64,000 bases of DNA from Aliikangiella sp965214955 (GTDB lineage Bacteria > Pseudomonadota > Gammaproteobacteria > Enterobacterales > Kangiellaceae): contig CBDCCU010000013.1 of assembly GCA_965214955.1 (NCBI GenBank), forward strand, positions 344,441 to 408,440, in the 5' to 3' direction. Positions 18,584-27,732 of this stretch are shown here, piece after piece. The position numbers were made by a program, and so were the translations under genes. The notes beneath the pieces are model-generated. The model saw only the letters and a program-made list of their open reading frames with translations, made no database searches and was not told where the DNA came from. Every line of letters starts with the position of its first letter. Position 1 is the first letter of the stretch.

Positions 18584-19107
18584 TATGCTGTTGCCCTCGT
18601 TGCTTTTTGCGAATGTTTACTGAGTGCTTTGGTTTTAACAATAGCAGTTAATAGTTGATGGCTTTTTTCGAGTAAGTCGTGCCAGTTTGAATTTGAAATT
18701 GAAACTTCTTTTTGATAAACAAACTCGGTTATCCAGTGTATTTGTTGGTTGGTAAACTGATGTTGAGGTTGTTCAGCATTTAAAAAAGTAATCCAGTTGT
18801 TACCCGTTAAGGAGGCAACTTGTGATTGAGGATAATAAACCAATGCAATTCTTTTAATAAGTGCCGAAAGTTTAGCTAATGAGTCGGTTGTTGCTTGTTT
18901 TGATTTTAATTCGGCAATTTCAACGGCTAAAGGTTTTAATAGCGCCAGCGCTTTACGTTTTTTGATCTGTTTAATAACAAAATAAATAATAATTAAAGCC
19001 AGTAGCAAAAGGATGATCCACCAGCCTGGTGTCATCACAAATCCATCAATTTGCTCGGGCAAATGAATGTCTTTAAGTTTGTCTAGTGGATTTTCATTTT
19101 GAGCCAT
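18583..19107 (-). CDS. DUF4381 family membrane protein
   Basis: This 174-residue protein sits between the DUF58 and batA genes, where DUF4381 proteins are normally found. It has one TM helix (about residues 29-46, WWIILLLLALIIIYFVIKQI), then a cytoplasmic helical part containing YYPQSQVASLTGNNWITFLN, a recognisable feature of the family. Its biochemical role is unknown; it is thought to belong to the MoxR/VWA machine. It is spaced 2 nt from the DUF58 gene. Confidence 0.85.
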   Translation of the reverse strand: MAQNENPLDKLKDIHLPEQIDGFVMTPGWWIILLLLALIIIYFVIKQIKKRKALALLKPLAVEIAELKSKQATTDSLAKLSALIKRIALVYYPQSQVASLTGNNWITFLNAEQPQHQFTNQQIHWITEFVYQKEVSISNSNWHDLLEKSHQLLTAIVKTKALSKHSQKATRATA

Positions 19108-19109
19108 AG

Positions 19110-20132
19110 TTATTGATTGATCCTTGAGAGTGACTTAGTTGAAATTTGATGTCCATAAGACTCTTGTTGGTAGTTGGTATCAACTTGGGTAAATACCCCT
19201 TTATGGCTTAAAGAAAACGACTGAATATTTTCTGTTTTATTAATGAAGTGCTTTTTATAGGAGCGCCTAGTTTTATTATTTTGAGTGTTTAAAAACGACT
19301 CAGACATACCATTGCTAATGCCGTAAAGCCCTGCTGGTGGTAGTGATTTTTCAATTGGATCACTAATTAAAATACAATGAATATCAGCATGCTGTGACAA
19401 ACGGCTAAGCTGTTTTTCGCAGCTTTCATCAAATTGGTTAAAATCACTGATTAAATGAATCACTGTTCCAGGTTTGGCTAAATGGCTTAATCGTTTTAAC
19501 GTGTCGGCTAATTGATTAGTATTCGATTTTTCAGCTGATTGAATTGGCTGAGTTGAAAACACTTCACCTAATGTTGCATCATAATTTTCAACAATACGAT
19601 TTAATAGCCGCATACAATTGCGCCTGTTGCTTGATGGTTTCATTTCAAAGTGACGATTTTGAGAATAGAGCAGAGCGCCAAATCTGTCGCCATTAGATAA
19701 GGTGTTCCACATAAGCTGTGAAGCTATTTTACTAGCAATTACCGATTTAAAAGCCTGAGCAGTGCCAAAAAACATACTTGGCATTTGGTCGAGCACCACA
19801 AATACCGGTTTTTCTCTTTCTTCTTTAAAAAGTTTGGTATGGGCTTCGCCAGTTCTGGCAGTTACCCGCCAATCAATATTACGAATATCGTCGCCAATTT
19901 GGTATAGCCGAACTTCGTCAAAGTCCATGCCTCTACCTTTAAAGCGAGAGCGAAAACCACCAACACGATTGGTTTTTACTTGAGAGTCGGGTGCAAGCCA
20001 TTGAATTATGGGCTGATGCCTAGTTTCGATAAGATCGGTTAAAGTGAGATCAATGCCGTTTTTATAATCATCGGGCAATTGATCACGACTAGCGTGAATA
20101 TTAGTGTTGGATGGATTAGTCCACAAAGCCAT
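19110..20132 (-). CDS. DUF58 domain protein of the MoxR-Bat operon
   Basis: This 340-residue protein contains the DUF58 signature: RSRFKGRGMDFDEVRLYQIG, then DDIRNIDWRVTARTGEAHTK and KEEREKPVFVVLDQM. The segment after it is a VWA-like fold that has lost the canonical MIDAS (FVVLDQMPSM). It follows moxR by 15 bp. In characterised systems DUF58 proteins bridge MoxR ATPases and VWA proteins. No TM helix is seen, so it is probably cytoplasmic. Confidence 0.9.
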   Translation of the reverse strand: MALWTNPSNTNIHASRDQLPDDYKNGIDLTLTDLIETRHQPIIQWLAPDSQVKTNRVGGFRSRFKGRGMDFDEVRLYQIGDDIRNIDWRVTARTGEAHTKLFKEEREKPVFVVLDQMPSMFFGTAQAFKSVIASKIASQLMWNTLSNGDRFGALLYSQNRHFEMKPSSNRRNCMRLLNRIVENYDATLGEVFSTQPIQSAEKSNTNQLADTLKRLSHLAKPGTVIHLISDFNQFDESCEKQLSRLSQHADIHCILISDPIEKSLPPAGLYGISNGMSESFLNTQNNKTRRSYKKHFINKTENIQSFSLSHKGVFTQVDTNYQQESYGHQISTKSLSRINQ

Positions 20133-20147
20133 AGCGATTTCTCAGAA

Positions 20148-21131
20148 TTAGCCGAGTGGGGTCATTTGAATAAGCTTGGCAATCACCATGTCGGTATCAA
20201 CACCTTCAGCTTCGGCCTCATAAGTTAAAATGAGGCGATGGCGTAAAATATCAAAAGCCATTGCTTGAATATCTTCTGGAGTAACATAATCTCTGCCAGC
20301 AAGCCATGCGCTTGCGCGGGCGCATCGGTCAAGCGAAATAGTCGCCCTAGGGCTTGCACCATAGTCAATCCAGCGATTGAGATCGGCATTGAGTTCGGCA
20401 GTATCGCGAGTATTAACAATAAGCTGAATAATATATTGTTCTAGCTGTGGCGACATAAATATATCAAGCACTTGCTCTCTGGCAGCAAATAAATGTTCTT
20501 GAGTTAATTCTTCTACATTATCATCTTGATAAGCTTTATGTGCTTCACGGCGAGTTAATTGCAATATTTTTGCCTCGGCTTCGGCGCTGGGGTAGTCAAC
20601 TTTAACGTGCATTAAAAAACGATCAAGCTGAGCTTCAGGAAGTGGGTAGGTCCCTTCTTGTTCAATTGGGTTTTGGGTTGCCATTACAAGAAATAATGGT
20701 GGTAGCTGATAGGTTTGACTACCAACAGTGACCTGACGTTCTGCCATTGCTTCTAATAATGCCGATTGTACTTTTGCTGGTGCTCGGTTAATTTCATCGG
20801 CCAAAATCAAGTTATGAAACAAAGGACCTTTTTCAAAGCGAAAACTGCCGTCTTGCGGGCGATAAATTTCGGTGCCAGTTAAATCGGCAGGTAATAAATC
20901 GGGAGTAAACTGTATTCGGTGGAAGTCACCTTCAATGCCTTTAGATAGGGCATTAATTGCGCGAGTTTTGGCTAGTCCTGGCGCGCCTTCAACAATTAAA
21001 TGACCATCAGCGAGCAGAGCAATCATTAGTCGATCAACTAAACTTTCTTGCCCAACAATTTGCTCACAGAGCAAGGTTTTTAGCTGGGCAAATTTTTCAT
21101 TCAGTAATTGGGCTGATTCATTTATCGACAT
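20148..21131 (-). CDS. moxR: MoxR family AAA+ ATPase
   Basis: This 327-residue AAA+ ATPase shows the MoxR form of Walker A (EGAPGLAKTRA), Walker B LILADEINRAPAKVQSALLE, sensor 1 ATQNPIEQEGTYPLPEAQLDRF, and GASPRATISLDRCARA near the C-terminal lid. MoxR proteins act as chaperone-like remodelers with VWA partners, here BatA and BatB. It is the first gene of the leftward operon; the 192 bp gap to the divergent DUF5062 gene should hold the operon promoter. Confidence 0.95.
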   Translation of the reverse strand: MSINESAQLLNEKFAQLKTLLCEQIVGQESLVDRLMIALLADGHLIVEGAPGLAKTRAINALSKGIEGDFHRIQFTPDLLPADLTGTEIYRPQDGSFRFEKGPLFHNLILADEINRAPAKVQSALLEAMAERQVTVGSQTYQLPPLFLVMATQNPIEQEGTYPLPEAQLDRFLMHVKVDYPSAEAEAKILQLTRREAHKAYQDDNVEELTQEHLFAAREQVLDIFMSPQLEQYIIQLIVNTRDTAELNADLNRWIDYGASPRATISLDRCARASAWLAGRDYVTPEDIQAMAFDILRHRLILTYEAEAEGVDTDMVIAKLIQMTPLG

Positions 21132-21332
21132 AAAATATAACGCCTTGTATTATGGTTTTAAAATAGGGTTTAAAAATTCGTTTGCATTTTTAACTGATAA
21201 TAACTTGTATTTCCAGTAGTTAGAGTAATTAAATTTAGAAAGTTGAGTTTCAAGTGCAACAAAATATTAAATTAAGTGATTAAATTCCTGAAATAAGGAC
21301 TTTACTTGATAACTGCTTGAGGAATGAACAAT

Positions 21333-21593
21333 ATGAAAAAACTAAAAAATGAGTCGGCGCTTTTAAAAAAGGCCATTGAAATTGGTGAAAAGTATGCGAC
21401 TAATCGAGGCTATAAAAATTTTTCAGCTACCGATTCGGCAAAAGAGAAAGTTGAGTCGTTGTATCGATTGTTGGTACATGACAAATTAATTCAGCCATTG
21501 GCTAAGGATCAAGAGAACCAATTAAATATGAAACATAAACTGGCCTTGTGGATTGCTAAGCAATTACCAGAGGGGCATTCGTTATTAAAGTAG
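21333..21593 (+). CDS. DUF5062 family small protein
   Basis: This is a small helical cytoplasmic protein of about 86 residues, rich in Lys. MKKLKNESALLKKAIEIGEKYA and LALWIAKQLPEGH are reminiscent of DUF5062 proteins of Vibrio and Shewanella. An ATG at 21324 is also in frame, but GAGGA at 21319-21323 abuts it, while the ATG at 21333 has 9 nt spacing, so 21333 is preferred. Function is unknown. It is divergent from moxR and followed by a repeat element. Confidence 0.7.
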   Translation: MKKLKNESALLKKAIEIGEKYATNRGYKNFSATDSAKEKVESLYRLLVHDKLIQPLAKDQENQLNMKHKLALWIAKQLPEGHSLLK

Positions 21594-21622
21594 TAAAATA
21601 GTAATCTCATTCTGCTTTAAGA

Positions 21623-21947
21623 TATATACCCGTTCTACTTCAAGATGCTTGTTTCAGTGTTCAGCCAAAAAGTTTGAACAAGGCGCAGCTTGCAGGAAAT
21701 GGCAAGCCCTTTTCAAAAGCTGTAACGCTGTGCAAGCTTTTTGGCTGAGCACCCGAAGGGCAAGGCAGTAAGCCAACCTCTTTTTCGTTATCAATGCTTG
21801 AAGTAGAATAACTAATCCAGCGCATTAATGCCTCAAATAGGATGGCTTACTGACTTGCTGAAACATGCATCTTGAAGGAGAGCGGTTATATACCCGTTCT
21901 CTTTAAAAATGAATGATTAACCATCTTGGAAGTAGAATGGGAATATA
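21623..21947. mobile_element. Composite inverted-repeat (MITE-like) element
   Basis: This non-coding stretch is built of inverted repeats. The left end (21623-21648, begins TATATACCCGTTCTACTTC) is matched in reverse, with about four mismatches, at 21867-21892. A second unit starts inside that end (21887-21900) and closes with another inverted copy at 21921-21947. An internal copy of CTTGAAGTAGAA lies at 21797-21808. Inner arms include TCAGCCAAAAAG (21661-21672) with CTTTTTGGCTGA (21737-21748), and CAGTAAGCCA with TGGCTTACTG (21843-21852). A further 22-bp exact copy of the end is at 40197-40218. There is no transposase, so a non-autonomous element is the best description. Confidence 0.7.
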
Positions 21948-22051
21948 AACGAAATTTGTTAGTTCTTACATTTTATGCCTTGAATCTTAATTTAATACAT
22001 AGGAAAATGAATAGAAATTAAAATCGCTTACATTGGCATACAATAACAAAA

Positions 22052-22342
22052 ATGTTAACACGCATTAATTCATTAAAAATCACAGTGCTATTATTAGGAT
22101 GGTTGAGCTTACAATCAGCCGCGCTTGATCATGAATTTAGCCAAGATCACTGGTTTGCGGGTTCTACCCATGTTTGTTTAACACAAGCGGCGCATTTTGA
22201 TGATTTAGTACCAAATTGTAACACCTTAGAAATAATAACTAATGAGCATGTTAGTTCTTATTCGATCAGCTTTGCTCGAGAGTATTACACCCCACAGCAT
22301 TACAACCCACAAAACTCCCGCGCCCCACCTGCTTTAATTTAA
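22052..22342 (+). CDS. Small exported His-containing protein upstream of a TonB receptor
   Basis: This open frame of 96 residues begins with a signal-peptide-like segment (ITVLLLGWLSLQSAALDH). The mature part contains scattered His, Asp, Glu and two Cys (HVCLTQAAHFDDLVPNC) and a Pro-rich tail. I do not recognise a named family. It lies 87 bp upstream of the cation-type TonB receptor in the same direction, so a periplasmic metal-binding accessory role is possible but only by association. No good Shine-Dalgarno precedes the ATG, which lowers confidence. Confidence 0.5.
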   Translation: MLTRINSLKITVLLLGWLSLQSAALDHEFSQDHWFAGSTHVCLTQAAHFDDLVPNCNTLEIITNEHVSSYSISFAREYYTPQHYNPQNSRAPPALI

Positions 22343-22429
22343 CGCCATTTTCAATAAAAAAGTAATTTAATAACATTTAAGTATTTTTTAAGCAGCAAGT
22401 TTATACATTGCTGTGTTTGGAGTTTTACA

Positions 22430-24781
22430 ATGAAAAAAGTTTTAATTTCTGCGGCAATTAGTGCTGCATTGTGGGGTAATTGTGTATCGGCTCAAGTGGT
22501 TGAAGGCGAAGCAAAAAAAGCTGATGGTACTAACTTGGCTAATGCCTTAATTAAGGTTAGAGGTTCTAATATTGAAACCAGAACCGATGCTAATGGTAAT
22601 TTTGTTTTAGATTTAGAACCTGGTACATATACATTAGATGTAAAAGGTGGGCCAAAAGCGCACTTTCATCAAAAGATTGTTGTTTCTAGTGATGCTCAGC
22701 AAAAAGTTGTTTTAACCTTAGAAAGCGAAGCAGAGCATAAGTTGGTGATATATGCCAATCCTTTAGAGCATACCTCTTTAGATATGGCAACACCAATAAC
22801 CATTATTTCTGGCGACGAACTTGTTTTAAGTAAAGCAGGAACTTTAGGTGAAATTTTAGAGCAAGAGCCTGGCTTAAGTATGTCTTCTTTTGGTCCTGCG
22901 GTTGCAAGACCTGTTATTCGCGGTTTAAGTGGCTCTAGAGTACAAATAACCAATAATCAAATGCTGGTTCAAGATGCTTCAACCACCAGTGCCGATCATG
23001 ATGTGGGCATTGAGCCATTATTAGCCGAACAGATCGAAGTAGTTAAAGGCCCCGCTTCTTTACTTTACGGAAGCGGCGCTATTGGTGGTGTGGTTAATGT
23101 GGTTGATAACAAAATTAACCCTAACTATTTAGATGGTGTTACTGGCGGGCTAGAAGTGCGTTTAGGTGATGGTGCGACAGGTGAGCAATCCATAATTTTT
23201 GGTTTAGATGCCGGTAATGGAAACTGGAACTTTCATGTTGATGGTTTTGATTCGCAAAGCGATGATATTGAAATTCCTGGTTTAGGTGAGTCGGCACGAT
23301 TTATTGAGCTTGAAGAAGCTGAGCATGAAGAGGAAGAAGGCGAAGAGCACGAAGAGCATGAAGAAGATGAGCACGGCGAAGAAGGTGTTTTAGAGAATAG
23401 CTCTATTGACTCTCAAGGCGGCAGTATAGGTCTTACTCGCGTTGGTGACTGGGGACATTTTGGCGCATCTGTTAGCTTTGTTGATAAAGTTTATGGTGTT
23501 CCAGGACACGCTCATGGTGACGAAGAAGAGCATGAGGAAGAAGAAGGCGAGGAGCACGAAGAAGAGGAGCATGGTGAAGAAGGGGTTCTTATTGATATGA
23601 ACCAAACCCGTTATGACCTACAAGCAAAAATTAACACTTCAGGCAGCTTTGATCACTGGTTTGTGGGCTATTCATTAACCGATTATGAACACACTGAATT
23701 TGAAGGTGATGAAACGGGCACTATGTTTGATAATGAAGCATGGGAGTTAAAGACTTATGCAAAACATAATTCGTGGAGTGGCTGGGAAGGTGTTTTTGGC
23801 GCTCAGCTCACCAGCAGAGATTTTTCTGCAATTGGTGATGAAGCTTTTGTTCCACCGTCACAAACTGATACATTGGCGGTTTTCTTTTTAGAAGAAAAAC
23901 AATTCGGTAATTTAAAATGGGAATTTGGCGCTCGTTATGAGTCGCAAGATATTAAAACTGATGGTCGAGCCGAAGTGAATGAATCTGGCGTTAGTTTTTC
24001 TGCTGGTATGGTTTATTCATTAGAAGAGCATAATAAATTTGCAATTAATCTTTCTAGCGCAACTCGTTTTGCCAGCGTAGAAGAATTATTTTCGGACGGT
24101 CCTCACATTGCAACGCGTTCTTTTGAGATTGGTAATGCCAACCTAGATGAAGAGGTTTCTACTAACCTTGATATTTCATATCGTTTTGAAACTGAAAAAT
24201 TAACGGGTGAAATTAATGTTTTTTGGAATCAGTTTAGTGATTATATTTATGGCGAAGTAGTTTCTGAAGATAACGCTTGTGTTTCTGAAGAAGCCGCAGA
24301 AGAAGCGGAACACGATGAACTATTTTTAGTGTGTTACCAGCAAGAAGATGCCGATTTTAATGGTGTTGAATTACAACTTGACTATGCATTAGGTAATATT
24401 AATAGCCACGAGTTTTCTCTAGGCTTTTCGGCAGACTATACTAACGCAGAGTTTGATAACGGAAGCTATGTTCCTAGAATTCCTCCAATGAAATATGGTT
24501 TTGCTTTAAACCATGCCACTAATCATTTTTCTTCTCAAATAAGCTGGACTAGCTTTGATGATCAAACTGATATTGGTGAAGGCGAGCTAGTAACTGATGG
24601 CTTTGATATTTTAGATATTGAGCTGGTTTATACTACCAATTTTGCCAATAACGATTTAGTGGTTTTCTTAAAAGGTAAAAACTTACTCGATGAAGAAGCG
24701 CGTGATCATGCTTCTTTCTTAAAAGACTTAGCTCCTAGAGCAGGTAAGAGCTTTGTATTAGGGGCGCGTTATACCTTCTAG
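22430..24781 (+). CDS. TonB-dependent outer-membrane receptor, ZnuD-like, with His/Glu-rich loops
   Basis: This 783-residue receptor has a signal peptide (SAAISAALWGNCVSA), a carboxypeptidase-regulatory-like beta domain (about residues 25-100), the plug domain (TPITIISGDEL, RPVIRGLSGSRVQI, VVKGPASLLYGSGAIGGVVNV) and a C-terminal beta barrel ending in LGARYTF. Two insertions (about residues 293-322 and 362-387) are dense in Glu and His, and a shorter one lies near 619-635 between two Cys. This matches the zinc/divalent cation receptors related to Neisseria ZnuD, whose His-rich loops capture metal. No convincing Zur box was found upstream. The terminator at 24804 closes the unit. Confidence 0.9.
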   Translation: MKKVLISAAISAALWGNCVSAQVVEGEAKKADGTNLANALIKVRGSNIETRTDANGNFVLDLEPGTYTLDVKGGPKAHFHQKIVVSSDAQQKVVLTLESEAEHKLVIYANPLEHTSLDMATPITIISGDELVLSKAGTLGEILEQEPGLSMSSFGPAVARPVIRGLSGSRVQITNNQMLVQDASTTSADHDVGIEPLLAEQIEVVKGPASLLYGSGAIGGVVNVVDNKINPNYLDGVTGGLEVRLGDGATGEQSIIFGLDAGNGNWNFHVDGFDSQSDDIEIPGLGESARFIELEEAEHEEEEGEEHEEHEEDEHGEEGVLENSSIDSQGGSIGLTRVGDWGHFGASVSFVDKVYGVPGHAHGDEEEHEEEEGEEHEEEEHGEEGVLIDMNQTRYDLQAKINTSGSFDHWFVGYSLTDYEHTEFEGDETGTMFDNEAWELKTYAKHNSWSGWEGVFGAQLTSRDFSAIGDEAFVPPSQTDTLAVFFLEEKQFGNLKWEFGARYESQDIKTDGRAEVNESGVSFSAGMVYSLEEHNKFAINLSSATRFASVEELFSDGPHIATRSFEIGNANLDEEVSTNLDISYRFETEKLTGEINVFWNQFSDYIYGEVVSEDNACVSEEAAEEAEHDELFLVCYQQEDADFNGVELQLDYALGNINSHEFSLGFSADYTNAEFDNGSYVPRIPPMKYGFALNHATNHFSSQISWTSFDDQTDIGEGELVTDGFDILDIELVYTTNFANNDLVVFLKGKNLLDEEARDHASFLKDLAPRAGKSFVLGARYTF

Positions 24782-24803
24782 AACTACTTGTTTCAATAGT
24801 GAT

Positions 24804-24836
24804 AAAAACGGGGTTACATTGGTAACCCCGTTTTTT
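24804..24836. terminator. Bidirectional terminator between the TonB receptor and ttcA
   Basis: A 14-bp stem AAAAACGGGGTTAC / GTAACCCCGTTTTT with loop ATTG is followed by T. The arms begin with A and end with T runs, so it can serve both converging genes. Confidence 0.93.
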
Positions 24837-24854
24837 GTTTAATCTTATTGATTT

Positions 24855-25763
24855 TTAAACCGGTTTGAAAAGAATATCGGATTTAATCGGTGTTTTTTGC
24901 AATATTGGACTAATTTCAGGCTCATCAAATAAAGTTTCAGGCTCCATAGCCACTGATGAGTTGGTTGATAAGCTAGCAAATGGAAATAACTCTCTGTCCA
25001 TCAAGTGAGAGGGCGCAACATTGCTGATTGAGCGGAATATATTTTCTATTCTGCCCGGAAATTGGTTTTCCCAAGTTTTTAGCATTTGCTTGATCTGTTT
25101 GCGCTGTAGGTTTTCTTGTGAGCCGCATAAATTGCAAGGAATGATTGGAAACTGTTTATGTTCAGCATATTTTTCAAGATCGGCTTCTTTGCAGTAAGCC
25201 ATTGGTCTTATCACTACATTTTTTCCATCATCACTTAAAAGTTTAGGTGGCATAGATTTCATTTTGCCACCAAAGAACATATTTAAGAAAAGCGTTTCAA
25301 TAATGTCTTCTCGATGATGCCCTAGCGCTATTTTTGTCACATTGTTCTCTTGTGCCCATGAATAAATAATACCACGGCGTAATCTAGAGCATAAAGAGCA
25401 GGTGGTTTTGCCTTCTGGAATTTTATCTTTAACAATAGAATAGGTATCTTCTTCAATAATATGGAAAGGTACTTCAATGCTAGATAGATAATTGGGTAAA
25501 ACCTCTTCTGGAAATCCCGGTTGTTTTTGATCGAGATTAACCGCCACTATTTCAAAATCAATAGGCGCGCTTTTTTGTAAGTTTTGCAAAATATCTAGCA
25601 TGCCGTAACTGTCTTTACCACCAGATAAACACACCATAACCTTGTCGCCATCTTCGATCATTTTAAAATCATCAATAGCTCGGCCAACATTACGCCTTAA
25701 GCGTTTATGCAGTTTGTTTAGTTCTGTTTTTTGTTGTTTGCTAATAGCTTCGGTATTACTCAT
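24855..25763 (-). CDS. ttcA: tRNA 2-thiocytidine(32) synthetase TtcA
   Basis: This 302-residue protein thiolates C32 of certain tRNAs. It has the PP-loop ATP motif CLSGGKDSYGML, the Fe-S ligating CxxC pair CSLC followed by CNLCGSQENLQRKQIK, and HHREDIIETLFLNMFFGGKMKSMPP, all diagnostic of TtcA rather than other PP-loop enzymes. Length is close to E. coli TtcA (311). It is convergent with the TonB receptor gene and divergent from the spmA-spmB fusion. Confidence 0.96.
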   Translation of the reverse strand: MSNTEAISKQQKTELNKLHKRLRRNVGRAIDDFKMIEDGDKVMVCLSGGKDSYGMLDILQNLQKSAPIDFEIVAVNLDQKQPGFPEEVLPNYLSSIEVPFHIIEEDTYSIVKDKIPEGKTTCSLCSRLRRGIIYSWAQENNVTKIALGHHREDIIETLFLNMFFGGKMKSMPPKLLSDDGKNVVIRPMAYCKEADLEKYAEHKQFPIIPCNLCGSQENLQRKQIKQMLKTWENQFPGRIENIFRSISNVAPSHLMDRELFPFASLSTNSSVAMEPETLFDEPEISPILQKTPIKSDILFKPV

Positions 25764-25931
25764 AAAATAACTATTTTTAACTTGTCTGGTTTTAAAGCGT
25801 GGCGATTATAGCGAATCTTTGTTAGTGCAGTTAGTTTATTTTAGTATTAATTAGCGCTGCTTAGTCATTATTTGATTATATTAACCGACACCAGTAATAT
25901 CAGACTCAATCAGTTCTGAACTAAAACTTAT

Positions 25932-27161
25932 ATGCTAAATCGGCTTTGGTTATCTTTTTTTGTTATTTCTTTTCTTGCGGCTATCTATCAATGGCTCTTT
26001 TTAGGTGATATTGAAGTATTTAATCGTGTTATTGAAAGCCTATTTAAAATGGCTGAATTAAGCGTAGAAATAGCGCTGGGTTTAATTGGAATATTGGCTT
26101 TTTGGTGCGGAATTTTAAAGTTGGCGGAAAAATCAGGACTCGCCAAAGGTTTAGCAAAGTTATTATCACCGTTATTTACTCGGCTAATGCCTGATATTCC
26201 TAAAGATCACCCATCAATTGGTTTTATATCAATGAATATGGCGTCTAATATGTTGGGTTTGGATAATGCAGCCACACCAGTAGGCTTAAAAGCCATGCAA
26301 AGCTTGCAAACACTTAATCCTAATAAAGATACGGCTAGTAACTCGCAAATTTTATTTCTAGTGTTAAATACCTCTTCGGTTACCATTTTTCCAGTTACGA
26401 TTATTTTGTATCGCTTACAACAAGGCGCATCAGCACCATCTGAGGTTTTTCTGCCAATATTGTTAGCAACGCTAGGCTCTAGCTTTGCTGGATTGTTAGC
26501 CGTAGCTTGGGTACAAAAAATTAAGCTTTGGGATAAAGTAATCGGGATCTATGCCTTGGTGCTAGGACTAATAGTGGCGGGGTTGCTCTATTGGTTGCAT
26601 ACAATGTCACCTGAGCAAATGGCACAAGTGTCATCTGCTGTTGGTAATGGGCTTTTATTTACTCTAATTATTTGTGTGCTTGTGACGGCACATTTTAAAA
26701 AGGTTAATGCCTATGAGGGCTTTGTAGAAGGTGCAAAAGAAGGTTTTGATATTGCGATTAAAATTATCCCTTATTTAGTTGCAATGCTAGTAGCAATAGG
26801 GATTTTAAGAGCATCAGGAATATTGCAAAAGATTACCGATGCAATTGCTTGGCTTGTAAGCGCTTTTGGTGTTGATACTCGATTTGTAGAAGCGTTACCT
26901 ACAGCATTAATGCGACCTTTTAGTGCAAGTGGTTCACGAGCGATGATGTTAGAAACCATGGCGAATCAAGGTGTAGATTCATTTGCCGCTAAATTAGCTT
27001 CAATTGTGCAAGGAAGTACCGAAACTACTTTTTATGTAATAACCGTTTATTTTGGTGTTGTGGGAATAAAAAAGGTTCGTCATGCCATTGGTTGCGGATT
27101 ACTGGCCGATTTAGCAGGCATTATTTGTGCAATATTGGTTTGTTATTGGTTTTATGGCTAA
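25932..27161 (+). CDS. SpmA-SpmB fusion, nucleoside recognition (Gate) domain membrane protein
   Basis: This 409-residue protein has about ten TM helices and two nucleoside-recognition domains. The N-terminal half resembles SpmA (FWCGILKLAEKSGLAKGL, SIGFISMNMASNMLGLDNAATPVGLKAM) and the C-terminal half SpmB (GAKEGFDIAIKIIPYLVAML, ALMRPFSASGSRAMMLE, IVQGSTETTFYVITVYFGVVG). In Bacillus these two are separate spore maturation proteins; in non-sporulating Gammaproteobacteria the fused form is common with unknown substrate. It stands alone with no clear terminator after it. Confidence 0.92.
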   Translation: MLNRLWLSFFVISFLAAIYQWLFLGDIEVFNRVIESLFKMAELSVEIALGLIGILAFWCGILKLAEKSGLAKGLAKLLSPLFTRLMPDIPKDHPSIGFISMNMASNMLGLDNAATPVGLKAMQSLQTLNPNKDTASNSQILFLVLNTSSVTIFPVTIILYRLQQGASAPSEVFLPILLATLGSSFAGLLAVAWVQKIKLWDKVIGIYALVLGLIVAGLLYWLHTMSPEQMAQVSSAVGNGLLFTLIICVLVTAHFKKVNAYEGFVEGAKEGFDIAIKIIPYLVAMLVAIGILRASGILQKITDAIAWLVSAFGVDTRFVEALPTALMRPFSASGSRAMMLETMANQGVDSFAAKLASIVQGSTETTFYVITVYFGVVGIKKVRHAIGCGLLADLAGIICAILVCYWFYG

Positions 27162-27705
27162 TTAGCTAAACACTGAAATCAAAGGTTTTAAAGAAAGAGG
27201 ATATACCCTAATAATGTAATGAAATCACAACCATTATTTTATATTTCTTTGTCAAGGAAAATTTCATATTTTATTAAGTTAATTGTTCAAAAAATTGATT
27301 ATTTTGCTCATGTAAGTGGGTACTTTACCCTTAAGCACACACCATTAGGCTTTTACGCTTATTTCTCTAAAAAATGCCATCTCATAAAACGATAGTTTTT
27401 TAAATTGTCAACAAAAATCCACAGAAAAAAAATATCATTTAAAAATGACGTTAATTAACTGAGATATTCGATTATGACAATTATATGTAATTTATGAATA
27501 AGCTAAGTTATTGATATATAAGAAAATAATATCTTTTGATTAAATTATGAACAATTTGTTGCTTGGCTAGAAAAAATAAGGTGTTAGGGCGGTTATAAGA
27601 CACTTTTCCCCAAAGTTATCCACAGGAATTGTGGAATAATTAAATCTAAGAGTTTAGTATGTTTCCATAATAATTTTTGTTGTTTTTGTTGACAAATTAG
27701 TTGAT
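27162..27705. other. AT-rich gene-free gap of about 540 bp
   Basis: There is no open frame of note on either strand. The stretch is very AT-rich, includes poly-A and TATAAGAAAATAATATC-like tracts, and carries a perfect DnaA box at 27616-27624. A weaker resemblance (AATCCACAG, 27417-27425) lies upstream. I see no tRNA, riboswitch or repeat element. It separates the rightward spm gene from the end of a leftward methyltransferase gene. Confidence 0.6.
27616..27624 (+). promoter_or_regulatory. Perfect DnaA box TTATCCACA
   Basis: This is an exact match to the consensus 9-mer in a long AT-rich non-coding gap, followed by GGAATTGTGGAATAA, which contains a degenerate inverted copy. Confidence 0.45.
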
Positions 27706-27728
27706 AAAAGGCTGACTTATATCAGCCT
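27706..27728 (-). terminator. Terminator of the 27733-28323 methyltransferase gene
   Basis: AGGCTGA (27709-27715) and TCAGCCT (27722-27728) form a 7-bp stem with a 6-nt loop, followed on the minus strand by TTTTATC. It lies 4 bp past the stop codon. Confidence 0.75.
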
Positions 27729-27732
27729 AAGC

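Noticed and set aside
22343..22429. Zur box upstream of the TonB receptor
   Set aside because: AT-rich sequence with TAACATTTAAG only partly resembles the Zur consensus; the palindrome is missing.
27162..27705. Replication origin
   Set aside because: There is one perfect DnaA box only, and none of dnaA, dnaN, gidA or mioC is nearby.
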